This document shows positions 47,901-60,742 of a stretch of 64,000 bases of DNA, piece by piece. Source of the DNA: Crotalaria pallida (Eukaryota; Streptophyta; Magnoliopsida; Fabales; Fabaceae); assembly GCA_037953625.1 (NCBI GenBank), contig CM075655.1, positions 125,309,001 to 125,373,000 of the forward strand, written 5' to 3'. Below the pieces are notes generated by a model, which was not told where the DNA came from, did not search any database, and saw nothing but the letters and a program-made list of their open reading frames with translations. Both the position numbers and the translations under genes were made by a program. How positions within the stretch are numbered: position 1 is the stretch's first letter; every line of letters begins with the position of its first letter.

Positions 47901-49224
47901 ATTGGCTTCATTTTAGTCAAACGTTCTGCCAGTTTTGGCAAGTTGGCTATAACATTGAAGTCTAATTCAGTTCTTTCTCTGTTTATAGCTGGGGGAAAAT
48001 TTGTACTTCACTGTTGGCACTCAGCGCATTCCTTTTGGTGCATCACCACAGGTAAGGTTTATGTTGCATACAATTGAGTCTGTTTTTGCTATGCCCTTTT
48101 TCAGATTATGTGTTTTGCTTTCTTTCTTTCTTTCTTTCTTTTTTTTTTTTTTTTATAAATCATAAAAAATCATCTTCCACTCTATCTGTATTCGTTGTCT
48201 CAAGCAAAGTTTATGTTATGCTTTCTGCTTTCTACAGGATGTCTGGACTGAGTTAGGTCGTCCTTGTGGCATTCATCAGAAGCAGGTACGATGAATTACT
48301 AGTTCTTAAATCGAATGTGATGATTCTGTAGGCTCTGTGGAATTAAACAGATATATGTTGCAGCAATGTCTGAAGAATATGAGTATATTCTTTCTGTGTC
48401 TTTAGGGTTGGTGTGCTGTTGAGATATGATTTATGAATATTTTTACAGCTCTGACATTGAGATTTTGGTGAGGGTGAACCTCAGTGCAACCGTAAGGTTG
48501 CTGCCTTGTGACTAGGAGGTCATGGGTTGAAATCCTGAAAATAGCCACCCCCCTCCGGCGGATGAATTCTGGGAGTGAGCCGATTCAGTTGTGTGTGTGT
48601 GTGTGTATTTTTTTTTTTTTTTTTTTTTACATTGAGATTTTGGTTTACATTTCCTGAATCTCCCAGCAAATATACAGTATAATTTTAGTATAACTCAACA
48701 ATACCTTTACGATGACCTAGGCAGTTGACTGCTACATGTTTTAGACTTCTCCAATTTGTTTGGTAATTTGGTTAAGGAAAAAGGAGGTAGGAATGAAGTG
48801 GGGAATTTCTGCTGTTTGGAGGATGGGTGAAAACAGAGGGCCAATGAGGAAATATGGAAGTAAGAAGGTACAAAGGGATCCACCAATTATCTTTTAAAAC
48901 CCTTGAACCGTGGGATGAAAATGTGCAACTGCTCTATTTCCAAAATTATTCTTACTTCTGATGCTTTTCCGGAACTTCCCTGCTTTTGTGAAGTGATTGT
49001 TCTTTCCATCTTTTCAATTCAAGTTTTTCTTCGTTTCTTTTTTTTTTCTTTAACTTTTCTTTTTGTGTCTTTTTGATATGCAGTGCTGCATAGATGTGGT
49101 ACTTTTTTTTTTATGGTTCTTGCAAAATAGAGGATATATGGAAGCAAGCCTAGAGCTTAATTTAATGCTTGGGCATATTCTTCATGGGCAATATTGACAA
49201 GTAGTTACCAAGTAGCTGCTTATC

Positions 49225-49255
<31 letters not shown>

Positions 49256-50334
49256 CAAGTAGTTACCATTTCTTCATGGAGCGGTAGTGATGTTAGTACA
49301 TAGCTATTTATTTGAAGGAGTCCTAATGTGCTTGAAGCAAAGTTGCGAACTTGCAATGTTTCTAGCTACTAAACTGCCTGAATGAGTTTTTTCATGTGGA
49401 TTCTGACTCTTAAGTCTGCAGGTAGATCAAATGGTTATTCATTCAGCCTCAGATCTTCGGCCACGTACAACAATTTGTGGAGATTACTTCTATAATTATT
49501 TCACTCGTGGTCTGGATATCTTATTTGATGGGCAGGTTTGCACCTTACATCACTCTTTTGTTTTTATACACTGATACCTTTGACACTGAAAGTTCCTCCA
49601 AATTTCTTGTATTTTCAGACTCACAAAATCAAGAAGTTTGTGTTACATACCAACTACCCTGGTCATGCTGATTTCAATTCATACATTAAGTGCAACTTTG
49701 TTATCCATGACTCAGATTGTAAGCAATCTTTTTATGCAGTGCAGTCTTTGGATTGGTCTTGATGTTGCAGCTACGAGAAAATTTTTGTTGACATAAAATC
49801 ATTTTTTTCATTCCTTTCCAGCACTTGGGGGATCTTTTCAGGAAGTACATAACAACAAACAGAGGGCTATTACACCAAGCACAAAGTGGGAACAAGTGAA
49901 GGTGATTCTTGTAATTGTGTCGTTGCCCTTATAATGGTGATTTGTCATGAAAGATCTTCTTTACTTGAACTATATGAACTAATGGGGGGGAAGAAAATTG
50001 TGATAAGCTTTGATGTGGCTTTCTTTTAATGATTTATTGAAGTTTTTCTTGTATAACACCTTTCAATTGATTCTTTTAGGAAATACTTGGGGATTGTGGG
50101 CGAGCTGCCATTCAAACACAAGGTTCTGCAAGTAACCCTTTTGGTTCTACTCTTGTATATGGTTATCAAAATATTGCCTTTGAGGTGTGTTATTGTTCGT
50201 GCTTACATTAGCCTTGCTAATTTAATACTTTAGCCCTCTGCAATTCTTGAAGAGACTGCTAATCTATATTCTGTTGATGTTAACAGGTGATGAAGAATGG
50301 TTATATTGCAACTATAACTCTCTTTCAGTCATGA
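44984..50334 (+). CDS. PHAF1 / UPF0183 family protein
   Basis: Exons: 44984-45080, 45448-45530, 45672-45746, 47180-47247, 47321-47426, 47534-47594, 47698-47864, 47989-48051, 48238-48285, 49422-49535, 49619-49718, 49822-49901, 50080-50184, 50287-50334. They total 1215 nt, 404 codons plus TGA, all GT-AG and in frame. The protein begins MLQRPRRRCEGTAMGAIILD and contains the family's conserved blocks FDPWSQRLRLIEIYDVKRL, PLEFPDGTTPVTCRV, FGASPQDVWTELGRPCG and FTRGLDILFDG. It ends ITLFQS. It matches Arabidopsis At3g51130 as remembered and human PHAF1/C16orf70, which associates with autophagosome-forming membranes. No transmembrane segment or catalytic motif is evident. Intron 2 has a weak T-run donor (GAG|GTTTTTTTT). 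Introns 3, 8 and 9 carry or border retroelement and simple-repeat insertions. Confidence 0.93.
46448..46684 (+). mobile_element. LTR-like segment in intron 3 of the PHAF1-like gene
   Basis: It starts TGTTAGTGTAGG, contains a perfect 13-bp inverted repeat GCCACCTGTCAGC/GCTGACAGGTGGC (46488-46500 and 46513-46525), a TATA-like CTATAAATAG at 46541 and a CT-rich tract. It ends near ATTATCA at 46684. The ordering resembles a small LTR (TRIM or solo copia-type). No target duplication was found, so borders are uncertain. Confidence 0.4.
48470..48628 (+). mobile_element. SINE in intron 9 of the PHAF1-like gene
   Basis: It contains an A-box-like GTAAGGTTGCTGCCTTGTGAC and B-box-like GGGTTGAAATCC, followed by a GT run and a long T run (48607-48628) rather than an A tail. 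It is bounded by a perfect 16-bp target duplication ACATTGAGATTTTGGT at 48454-48469 and 48629-48644. T-tailed SINEs are known in plants. Confidence 0.85.
49211..49253 (+). mobile_element. minimal 5'-truncated retroposon (14 nt plus A tail) in intron 9
   Basis: AGTAGCTGCTTATC followed by about 29 A residues is flanked by a perfect 15-bp duplication GACAAGTAGTTACCA (49196-49210 and 49254-49268). This is the mark of target-primed reverse transcription with extreme 5' truncation, most likely by a LINE machinery. Confidence 0.8.
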
Positions 50335-51986
50335 TGATGGTACGTCTCTTTACTCTGTTTTTTATTTTTATTTATTATATTTGTTTTTTCCATATACAAT
50401 ACTATTCTTTACTAAGATAGCAAACCAGAAATTCATAATTCTTTGGTAGCAATTGGTTATCTGAAAAATTCAAGCTAAATGCTAGCAGGCAGTATTAGGC
50501 CTTGGTCTCCATGTTTCTGGATTGAGTTAACACAGATTGTATCAATTTTGTAACTTGATAAGCTTTACTATTAAGAGTAAGTTTATCAAGTTAGGAAATT
50601 GATACAACTTGCTTTTAACTTAATGAAGAAGAATATTATAGGGGACTATCGGGAAAAACAATGTTTTGCAAGTTATAAGAAACAACTTTTATAACACTGC
50701 CTAAATAATCTATGATTCCCAGCAAATAATGACTGAGACTCTGGGAAACCTCAGTAATGTCTTTATTGGCGTTGATTGAATATGTTAGGGATGATTGAAT
50801 GAACCATATATAATAACTTGGGCAATCAATCCTCCCTGTAAGGAGTAACTTTTAAGGTGGAGTTAAGCCCACATTGGTTGAATATGTCTTTGTGCATTGC
50901 AAGGGTTGTTAATTACTTTTTATCTCCCTGTTTTAAGGTTTCTCAAGCTTGGTTATGGAACTTAACAAGGAGTAGCTGGCTAGGTCCACACGGCCAATGT
51001 GTATAAATAGTGCAGCCATTATCATTATTATCGTGGCATGGAACTATGATTGTACAGCTATGTGCCTACGTAACAAACTGTACATATTTATTTCACTGTC
51101 ATTTTAATTTTTAACTTTGACATCTTGCACGAAACTGATGTGTATTATAAATTTCTATCTACTTACCTCACGGATAGCTTCACAAGTGAGATTATTGGTT
51201 ACTCACTTGTTAATATTCACTAGTAAAACATTACAAAAAATTCTTTGTTACTTTCCTTGCTTCATTTTTTGTTGGTCAACGAAGTCTCCCTCTCTTTCCC
51301 TTCCTCTTTTTCAGCTTTCTCTAGATCAAGCAAAACCTTTCTTTTGTCTCCTTGCTGTAATTTTATGCTTTAGCCGCAGGTTTGTAATCTTGCTGTTCCA
51401 TTAAAAGAGAAAAAATTGGGTGACATAATTTTCATTTTCATTAATGAATAATCTATCTTCTTGAACAAGTATCCTTCAAAAAAGAATAAGAGCATATTTA
51501 GGTGCGTTTTGCTAAACATTGATTCAATTTTTTTTTTTAATTTTTATTTTTTAAATTAGTCTATAAAATTAACTTATTGCACGCCTTGTCTAGGGAATCA
51601 AATTTACTTACGTCATTCTGTTGGACATCATGGAATAAAGGTTAGCTGAAATCAAGAGTAGTAGAAGTAGAACAATAATTGTATGTCACCAACAAGGCTA
51701 TCACTTTCACAGTGGATTTAACATATCACAACAAGAAAAGCAACCGATTAACGTTAATGGTGGGACCTATAGGCCATGAGCATAAATTGAAATAATTTTG
51801 CACGAGTGAGTTTAAGGACCAACATAGAAAGGTCTCTTAAAAAGCTTCTCCAGTCTAAAATGTTAAAATTGGTAGATCCTTTGGACCATTTATGTCACGA
51901 AGGATATTATTACTTTGTTTGCGGCTTGCAACAAGGCTCGTAGTTTGACAGAACAACGGATTATTTGGAGGCCGTAAAGTTTGATT
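50335..51986. other. intergenic, PHAF1-like 3' flank
   Basis: Transcript end of the PHAF1-like gene followed by AT-rich sequence. No further gene was seen. A TATA-like GTATAAATAG at about 51000 may belong to another LTR-like fragment, but there is too little to call it. Confidence 0.35.
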
Positions 51987-52616
51987 TAGGCTCTGTTTGA
52001 CAACACGAGCTAGAAGCTTTTTAGCCAGTTAGGAGGTTTTAGATTTAATCAATAAGCTATTAGTCACGTTCGGTGAATACAAATTAGAAGGAGCTTATAA
52101 CTTTTAAAAAAGGAGCTTGTAGCTTTTGAAAGCTAGCTTTTAGGAAACTACTTGAAGTAGCTTTCTAGAAACTAAACTAGTTTCAATAATTCATATACCA
52201 ATTATACCCTCAGACAAAATTTAAAATTATTTTACTACCCTTTAATTAATTATTAATTAATTAACTACATAATTAATAAATTAAGAAAAAATGATTTTAA
52301 TTAATTATAATTTAATAATTTTTACATTTAATTAATTAATTAATTAACTATCTATTTAATAAATAAAGAAAAAGTTTGAAAAATATAAAATAATAAAATG
52401 TTGCATGTCCTTTTTTGTCATTTAATAACTTTTAGCTATTTCAAAAGCTAGTTTTGCCGAACAACACTTTTGAATTGTCAGCTAAACAGCTATAAACTCT
52501 CAGCTACAAGCTCATAGCTCATAGCTCATAGCTAGCTTAACAGCTACAAGTCAGAACCTCATAATTACAAGTTACGAGCTCATAGCTACAAGTTAGTTTT
52601 GCACAACAGACCCTTA
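51987..52616. mobile_element. MITE with hAT-like terminal repeats
   Basis: The left end TAGGCTCTGTTTGACAACACGAGCTAG and the right end (minus strand) TAAGGGTCTGTTGTGCAAAACTAACTTG are imperfect inverted repeats. Subterminal AGCTCATAGCT-type motifs are repeated on the right and AGCTAGAAGC/GAAAGCTAGC types on the left. No clear 8-bp target duplication. Non-coding. Confidence 0.6.
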
Positions 52617-53037
52617 GTTTTCCATGTCCGGGCAAAAGACTGAGCAAAAAAGATTCCCAATTCTATTTTCGTGTAAGTGCGCTTTTAACCGAGACTTACT
52701 ACTATACTACAATGACAAAAAAGGAAAGCGAAACCTCTATATAACATCTTACACAAGGTGCAAATGCTGTAAGAATTTTGAAAAGAAACATGGAAAAAAA
52801 TAAAATTAGTAAAGAAAAAAGTACAAAATAATCGCTCCATGTTTTCATGTTTAGTTATGGACGAATACTTTCTGCAATTAAAAAATAATGCAATCGGAGT
52901 GAAGCGTTTGTATTTAATTGAAATCAAATTGTATGAGAGAATATTAGGTAAAATGAAAAATCCTGGCAACCCCCACTTGTTGTTAGTGAGAGATGACTGG
53001 CATGCGGTTATAAGAGCTATAATTGCTGGAGTTTGAG

Positions 53038-53917
53038 ATTACAAACCCCCTTTAATATCCCCAAACCCCAAATTTTAATGTAAAATTACCAAATGTCCAA
53101 ATTAAAAAATTACTAAAATACAAACCCCATTAGTTATTCCCAAACTCCAAACCTCTTTTTACCAATTATAGCAAGTTACTATTCCTTGTTTCTCCAAAAA
53201 ATAAAAAGTCTTCCCCTCTTTGATCACTCAACTTCTCCCTCTCCCTTCTCCAAAATATGGTTTTCGATCAGCAAGGTTCACTTTTTTTTTTTTTTACTGC
53301 ACGAACGTTTTTCGACCTTCCAGAGTCGGAAAACAATTTTCCGACTCGGGGGTCTCGGAATTTGACCACAATTTCCGACCCCAAGATCTCGGAAATTATG
53401 AAAATTTGAAAAAAATAAAATAAAAAAGTTCTGAGACATGGATCTACATTATTTTGAAAATGTGTTATATCCAAACATGTCTGCTTCTGCATTATTTCTA
53501 TATAACAACAATTAACCCAAAAGATACAGACAAACTTTGCATAAGTCTCTTACAAGCACACGGACCTTAGAGAGAGGCTGACGACGGCGGAGTGAATGGC
53601 GATGGTGGCGGCGTGAGGGGCGACGATAGCAGGGCGGTGACGATGGCGGTGAGAGGCGCGACAACAGTAGGGGTGAGTTGGGGGAGTTCTCCCTGCTGTG
53701 AGAGAAGAAACGAAGCACACGAATCGTAGAGAGAAGCGGATGGCGGCGGCGTGAGGGGCGGTGGCGGCGGGAGAGGACGACCGTGGTGGGAGGGGTTGGG
53801 AGAAGAAAGGGAATGTATGTATTGTGAAGAGAAGTTGAGACTTGGGAGAAGAAAGGGTACTTTAGTAACTTGAAGTCTAGATTTGGGGTTTGGGGATATT
53901 ATGGGGGGTTTGTAATC
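53038..53917. mobile_element. DNA element with GATTACAAACCCCC terminal repeats
   Basis: The left terminus GATTACAAACCCCCTTTAAT then ATCCCCAAACCCCAAAT is matched in inverse at the right end by ATTTGGGGTTTGGGGATATT then GGGGGGTTTGTAATC. The inside includes a G-rich GGCGG-repeat segment (53577-53790) and a CCGAC-rich segment at 53316-53395. No transposase was seen, and target duplication was not identified. Confidence 0.65.
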
Positions 53918-54181
53918 TTAACAGCCTCCACTTCCTAATGTCCTGTTGGGCTTTTGCACCTTCCAATTATACTCCATATATAAAAAATAAATAAGTTTTT
54001 GATGTATGTTCAAGGACATTTTAGTTTATCTCCAAAAAATTGTTTGCATCAAGAATTAAAATTCATATGGAATAAATTCGTGTCCACCAATTTGTAATGC
54101 AAATTTGACCTCTATAAATAAGTTAAAACGTATCATCGCATACACGTTCGAAGAACTCATTAAAAAATTAAAGAAATAATA

Positions 54182-54455
54182 GTCCCTCCGGTCCTATTTA
54201 TAAGACCCTTTTGGGGTTTTTCGCTCCTACCAAGGAGAGTGGATAAATTTGTTAGTGACATTGGAAATGTGAAAATTTGATATACTTTTCAAAACTATCC
54301 TTATAATTATTATTGGAACTCTCTAAAAAGTGTTGACTTTATAGGAGTGTTAGTGGAAAGAAGTAATTAAATGCTATTAAAAATTGAAAATGAGTTTTAT
54401 AAATAGGACCTAAATAAAAATCTCAAAAGGGTCTTATAAATAGGACTAGAGAGAC
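54182..54455. mobile_element. Stowaway-like MITE
   Basis: Starts GTCCCTCCGGTCCTATTTATAAG and ends CTTATAAATAGGACTAGAGAGAC, flanked by TA at 54180-54181 and 54456-54457. Member of the same subfamily as 16944 and 23189. Confidence 0.78.
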
Positions 54456-54844
54456 TAATTGTCACCTATCCAAATTCTTATACTCTTTATTAAAAGAGTA
54501 TAAGAAAGTTGCATATATACCTTGTTAACCAAACAATAGTTACAACACAATTTTCTTTATGATGTATGTTTATTAAGAAAGTTAATTTTGTAAACCTATA
54601 TATCATTTTTGTTTAGAAAAACATTCTATCAATATACAAATCAGCTTATATCATACTTTGGTACTAACAATTAACAAATGACACGTGTCACTTTCTTATG
54701 GTATGAGTTGATTTTATAGGTCGAATATCATTGCTCTTTTAACTTTGGTGTCTAATTACAGTACATTAGTTGTTATTAATCAGGGTAAGCTGTTGTCGTA
54801 GGATATGATGCACCCTAAACCCTATACAAACAATCAATCATAAT

Positions 54845-57800
54845 TCATATGCAACTGCTGCTCTTGTCCTGGCACTGAGATAGCCACAGGTCCATATGAT
54901 CTATGATCTTTTGCCTAACTTTGTGAACTGCTTCAGGGGAGCTGCAGTTCTTCTCATTGCCTATAAAGAAAATGATAGTTAATTGATATAGAATAATCAT
55001 GTATCGTGTAGAAAGTAACTCACACAATGGTGTGTAGACAGAATGTCAAATATTTGTGCATTGGTCATATAGGTGAAAGCAATAGTTTACTATGAGAACT
55101 GAGAGGAGCAATAGTTTAAAAATAAAGTCATGTTTCTTTTTTTTTTTTTTGGTAAAATGAGCACATGATTATTGAAACTTTTTATCACGACCATCCAAGT
55201 ATGATTATATGACTCAGATTTGCGCCTCTCACCTCTTACAGTAAACTATTGCTCTTACTAAATATTGTAAATACAAACTCATCATACCTTCAAGGTTAAA
55301 AGGGTCTTGAGGACATCCTCGTATGTCAACTCCATGGCCACAGTTATAACATGTGATAGTGTAGGAAGGCACTGAAAAGTTTCATAGTCACAATTAGGCA
55401 GTATTCGGCTAAATTAGAACATCGTAATTGTATGCATCACGCATCAACAGCACAGCAATATTTCCTAACGAGACTCCCAACTTTTTCCTACTTCCCCCCC
55501 TTTTTATTTAAATAACAAACCTATAAGTATAGCACCGGATTCCACTTGAGCCATAGTCCAAAATCAAGTAACTCGGAGTCAAACAACTAAGACACGAAAC
55601 TACACATTTCTTAGTGTAACATAGATGGAAACGAGCTGGTCATTTTTCAGTAAATAGTCATAACCGAATTATGTCAATCCATGTTGGATTTTTGAGTGAA
55701 ATGCAGTTGTAACACGTATTGTCTCGGTGATAGCACGGTTGAAGACTTTTAATGTTCAAATTGATATAAGTAAATTCCAACTCACAATCAGGGGATGAAG
55801 TTAGTTTTGATGCATGACGCCAGGGGTCCTGTGAGCCATTTGTAAATATTATTTTTGAACCTGCCCAGGCACATATTAAGATATATGAAATAAAGTCAAA
55901 TTCAAGATAATAATATAATAGTGTATTCAGAATAAAAACATAAAGAATTAAATATGCAGGGTCCAGCAGTAATATGCCTCAAAGAGGTTTTAGGAAGACG
56001 AGTAATAACTCAATCATTATACAATCCATATTCACAATTTCACGTTACTTTTAAAAGTTCAAAATAAAAATATCAAGGCCTGATAAAGATAACATTTAGT
56101 CCTTAAATAACACAAGATAAAATAAACAACAACTAAACTAATTAATGTGTATATAATGGATTTGGAGAAAAGTAAGATTCCAGCAAGTAAATTATTCATA
56201 ATTTTTTTGCACAATTCGACAAAAAGAAGAAAACAAAAAGAATAAAATAAAAATTCAGGCAGAGGGAAGTCTCTGACCAGCAATTTTTGTGCCTCCATAG
56301 TATATATTAGTTGCATCAACATCAGGAAATATGCCCTCTCCAAAGACATTTTTGCAAAGGTCCAAATGGTATCTGAAATATATGAGAAACCACGTTGTAC
56401 AACTTTTCAAGATCGTGATGGGAAAATATGCACAAACTAGAAATATTAAAAAAATACTGTAACAGTGAAATACAAAAGAGAGGGAAGGAATCTTGACAAG
56501 AAAGGAGTATGCGAAAGTTAAGAGTGGAGATAAGGAGATTGCCTGGTGTCAATTTTTGAGGAGCGTACACTATCATTTGAGGGAGCCACCTGAAAGTATG
56601 CAACTTCAGTGCAAACTTGAAACCACCATAGTCTATCAGAATTGTCTTCACCAACAGCTGTGTTTTTCAAGTGCTTCTGGGCATAAGACTGTACACTATC
56701 ACCGTAGGTTTCATTCACAAATTTGGCATAAACATCCTGCATTAGACAAGAAGAGGCATAATTGTTGGGGGAGTCGAGACACATCTTGACAAACAAATGT
56801 AAAATTGAATAAAGGGAATCGATGACAGACATAATGCACTATATATTACTCCCTCCAGTCCCTAATATAAGCACCATTTGACCAATTTCACTCCCTTTAA
56901 GAAAGTTAGTTAATATTGTTAGTGGTATTGAAAATGTAAATATTTGGTATACATTTTCAAAGTACCCCTATAATTATTATTGGAAATCTAAAAAGTGTTG
57001 AGTAAACAAGGGTGTTTGTGGAAAAAAAAAGTAATTAATGCTATTGGAAATTGGAAATGGGGCTTATATTAAGGACAAAAAAAAAGTCTTCAAAAGGTGC
57101 TTATATATAGGACCGGAGGGAGTATTATTTAACACAATGACTACAGGAAAAAAAAAGAGAAAGCAAAATATTTCATTTGCAATAAATATAGAAGCTACAG
57201 CTGACAAGCAAAATTTCAGAGTCTTCATATATGATACAAATTACAATACTGAATTCCATGTTTACTTTTAAAGATCATGGTTATAGAAGGAAATATAGCT
57301 AGCAAAACCAATTGAAAGTAGATGAAATGAAAATATTGCTAAGATTTGAGCCATAAAGGGATATACATCAGAAATGATATTGAACCATGTATACAACTAT
57401 AGTGTACTTCATATTCAAACAGGAAACTTTATGCCCCATTGTTTGTACAATTTTGAGGTATAGAACAAATCCTAACTCACTGCTATATATTATGGTGAAG
57501 AATTTTATGTGACTGTATTGTAATGACAGGAAAAATAAACTGTTCAAAACATAACACACTAGCAAAAGGAGGCAAACAAAATTCTGGCAATATTATATCA
57601 GGGAAGAATCGTTCAAATTTTATTACATTCAAAATTCGCCCATTGAGGATTGAGAAGTTTTATAGTATTCTGGCAAAAGTATGTACTAGCTGGATTGAAA
57701 AACATACCACCAAATCTTCACCAGCCTTCTTTGCTTCAACAAGAGGCTTGCATACTTTATCTGGATTGCCATATTGGAACTGTAAATATTTTTTATTTTT

Positions 57801-60696
57801 TATTTTTAAAAAAAAGAAGAAAAGAAGATAATAAGAAAAAACATAATGAATTTGAGTATAAGATCTTGCAATGAACTAAAAAGAAACACCAGGAGTCATA
57901 TCAATTACCGCTGCAGCAGCAGCGTCAGCCAAAAAATACAAGAAGTCACCATCAATTTCAAGCTGCAAAACCAGGAAAAGGTTGACATGCAACATGAGAA
58001 TCATACAAGAAATATAGTGGACATGACTCGTGTTTGGGATAGACTATAATATGCTTTTGCAAGTGTCATAAAGGAACAAAGCATACATCAGCTGCATTAA
58101 AAGATTTCTTCAGAGCCTTTCTATTGGTTGCCAGTTTTTGTTCAATAAGTTGAGTAGTTTCTTGTAATGCTGCCTTACATTCAGGACCTGCTGACTCGCC
58201 AACCTGCATATAAAAGATAGAACTGAACTTCGGCTGAAACTAATTAACAAGGAAGTTTGTACAGTATATAGCAACTATATCAAACTATCAATAAAAAAAG
58301 CCAAGAAGGAAAAAATCAGTATCTCCACCTGTCTATCAAATTCCGTGTAGTTATAAACAGCAAGAACAACTGCAGAACTTGCAAGACTTCCACATGTTAG
58401 ATGGGGAAACTTAAGACGGAACCATGCACTGAGTGCTCCAGGATATGAGACACCAAAAACGAACCAGGGATTTTCAGCTTTTGTTCTATTAAGCTTTGCA
58501 TTTAAGGAGTCCTACAAGAAAAACACAATAAAGAGCTATCTAATAAAGAACATATGCTCCTTAAATTATCATAAAAACCCGAAGGAAAGAAGAAACAAAT
58601 AGAAAAAGGAAATATGATAAATTAACACAGATATTGCTTTACCGCTTTACCAAAGATACATTACGTATAATGAAACATGCATGCATTTAATTGAAGAAAT
58701 TCAAGAGTGCATGTACAACCATTTAAATGCATCTATAAGCAGGAGGAGAGTCATGAACTATCCTTATAAATGCATCATTTCTAAGGACGTGTTATTATAG
58801 GTCCTAATTGTTGAGGGAAAGTGTTGACCCTAAAATTCAAAGGCATTAATTTGGGAGATTTATTGCTAATCAGGATGGTTGAGTATTCCTGTATTATCCA
58901 GCATTAAGTTTAAATTGAGTTGTAGTCTGGAGGCAGTTCATCTGGTTTCATCCTACAGCCTTTTTACACACACTCTGGTCTCTCTGTCTTTCATTCTTTC
59001 TTCTTCTTCTTCTTCTTCTTCTTTTTTTTTTTTTTTTTTTTTTTTTTGTTGTTGTAAAATGCAATATACTGCCACAAGAAAAATGATTAAACAATAAAGC
59101 TTTGCAAGGCAAGAAAAATAGCCCCTCTGTCTTTCATTCAAACCCTTATTTTCTCTATGTAACTTTTGAACATAAATTATTGCTGTAATAATTTTTTCAG
59201 TTTCAATAACCAATTTTAGATCCACCAAGATACTTCCGTTTACTACATGCAATGCCATCCAACCTGTACTGATTAGACAAAAATTTAGATAACTGAGTTA
59301 CTGAGCAACAGAAAAACCTTATGATATTTAATATAATTCATAGATATCTAATGTCATTCAATTTGACATAAAATATTGCCCTTTTTTTCTAGACTGTAAT
59401 TAATTACAGATAAACTGATCTCAACCTGATTCACAATCAATGAAGTCTGTTTTGGCAAACATTTACATTTTATGGATTCTGCAATTTGACTTGAAGCAAC
59501 TTATACATGAACTAGACCAATGCTATGCATGACCTATGCTTCTTCAGTCATATAGAAAATGCAACAGATGACTATCACCGATTCTTTTAACTAGTTGCTT
59601 AAGGTACTACTCTAGTGGCTTCATATCTGCCAAGTTGTCATCAAACAGGAAGGTAAAAAAAAATTAACTTGCCTGATAATCCTGGCGAAAAACAGCCAAA
59701 TCAAAGAGTGCCTGCTTGGAAGAAAGATATCTCAAATTTTCTGTTGACAGAGATTTAAATGGAGAACTCTTTCCGTAATAGCGGTGCTCTAGAGAAACCA
59801 CAGCAGCTCCAAACTTCTTTGCCAGAACCTATAAATATTACAAGGCATGGAGTTTTCTAAATTAATATATTTGCTCCCTAAAAGCCACAATTATTTTTTG
59901 GAAAAAAAATGTTGCAGTCTTGTTTGCCGTTATGATACACAGAACTCAGTCTCAGGGCCAAGCTACGACTTATGATCTTACGCCCAACCTTTGCTCTTGA
60001 ATGAAGATATATTGACCAACAAAAGCCATTATCAAAGAATGGGAGTAAAAACGTGGACAAGAATTGCAACTTACACCAACATAGTCATTTTTTATCCCAT
60101 TGCAAGAGTATTCACCACAGATTACCAAAAATATCGGTCCATCTGGAATCCGGAAAAAGTCAAGGAACTCGTAGTAACGTTGCTGGAATTTGCGGTGATC
60201 CTGCAATGCATTTGTGCAGCATACAAATTACCAGAACCATCATATCAAAACTCGACGGGTAAAGGTGGGAAACAGATTCGACGATTTAAGATTTTCATAC
60301 CAAACATGGAATCAACATATTATTATGATAAAATGTTGAACCAACTATAGCCCAGTGCACTTTTTTAACTGAAAAAACGTATAGCTGTTGATATTAAATC
60401 TCAATCACGGGAATAAATAACATCAGTATATGACAGTAGTACATGAAAAAATAAATAAATAAGGGAATGTCCCATTTACTTTATGTTTTCATTTTCTTTT
60501 GTGTTTGAATTAATAAATAAAGTGTTGCATTCGGTTTCTTAACTGTTTTCCAAGATTCAAGTAAAAAAAAAAACACTAAAAACAAATTTCCCTGTTCCTA
60601 TACAAAATTATTCGAAAACAAAAATGAAAATGAGATGACATACTTGTAATTATTGATTAAATAAGTAAAATGAAAATAGAAAACCCTAATTCAAGT

Positions 60697-60742
<46 letters not shown>

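Noticed and set aside
53512..53718. Pro/Arg/Ser-rich minus-strand frame as a protein
   Set aside because: Low-complexity product of a GGCGG-rich tract inside a DNA element.
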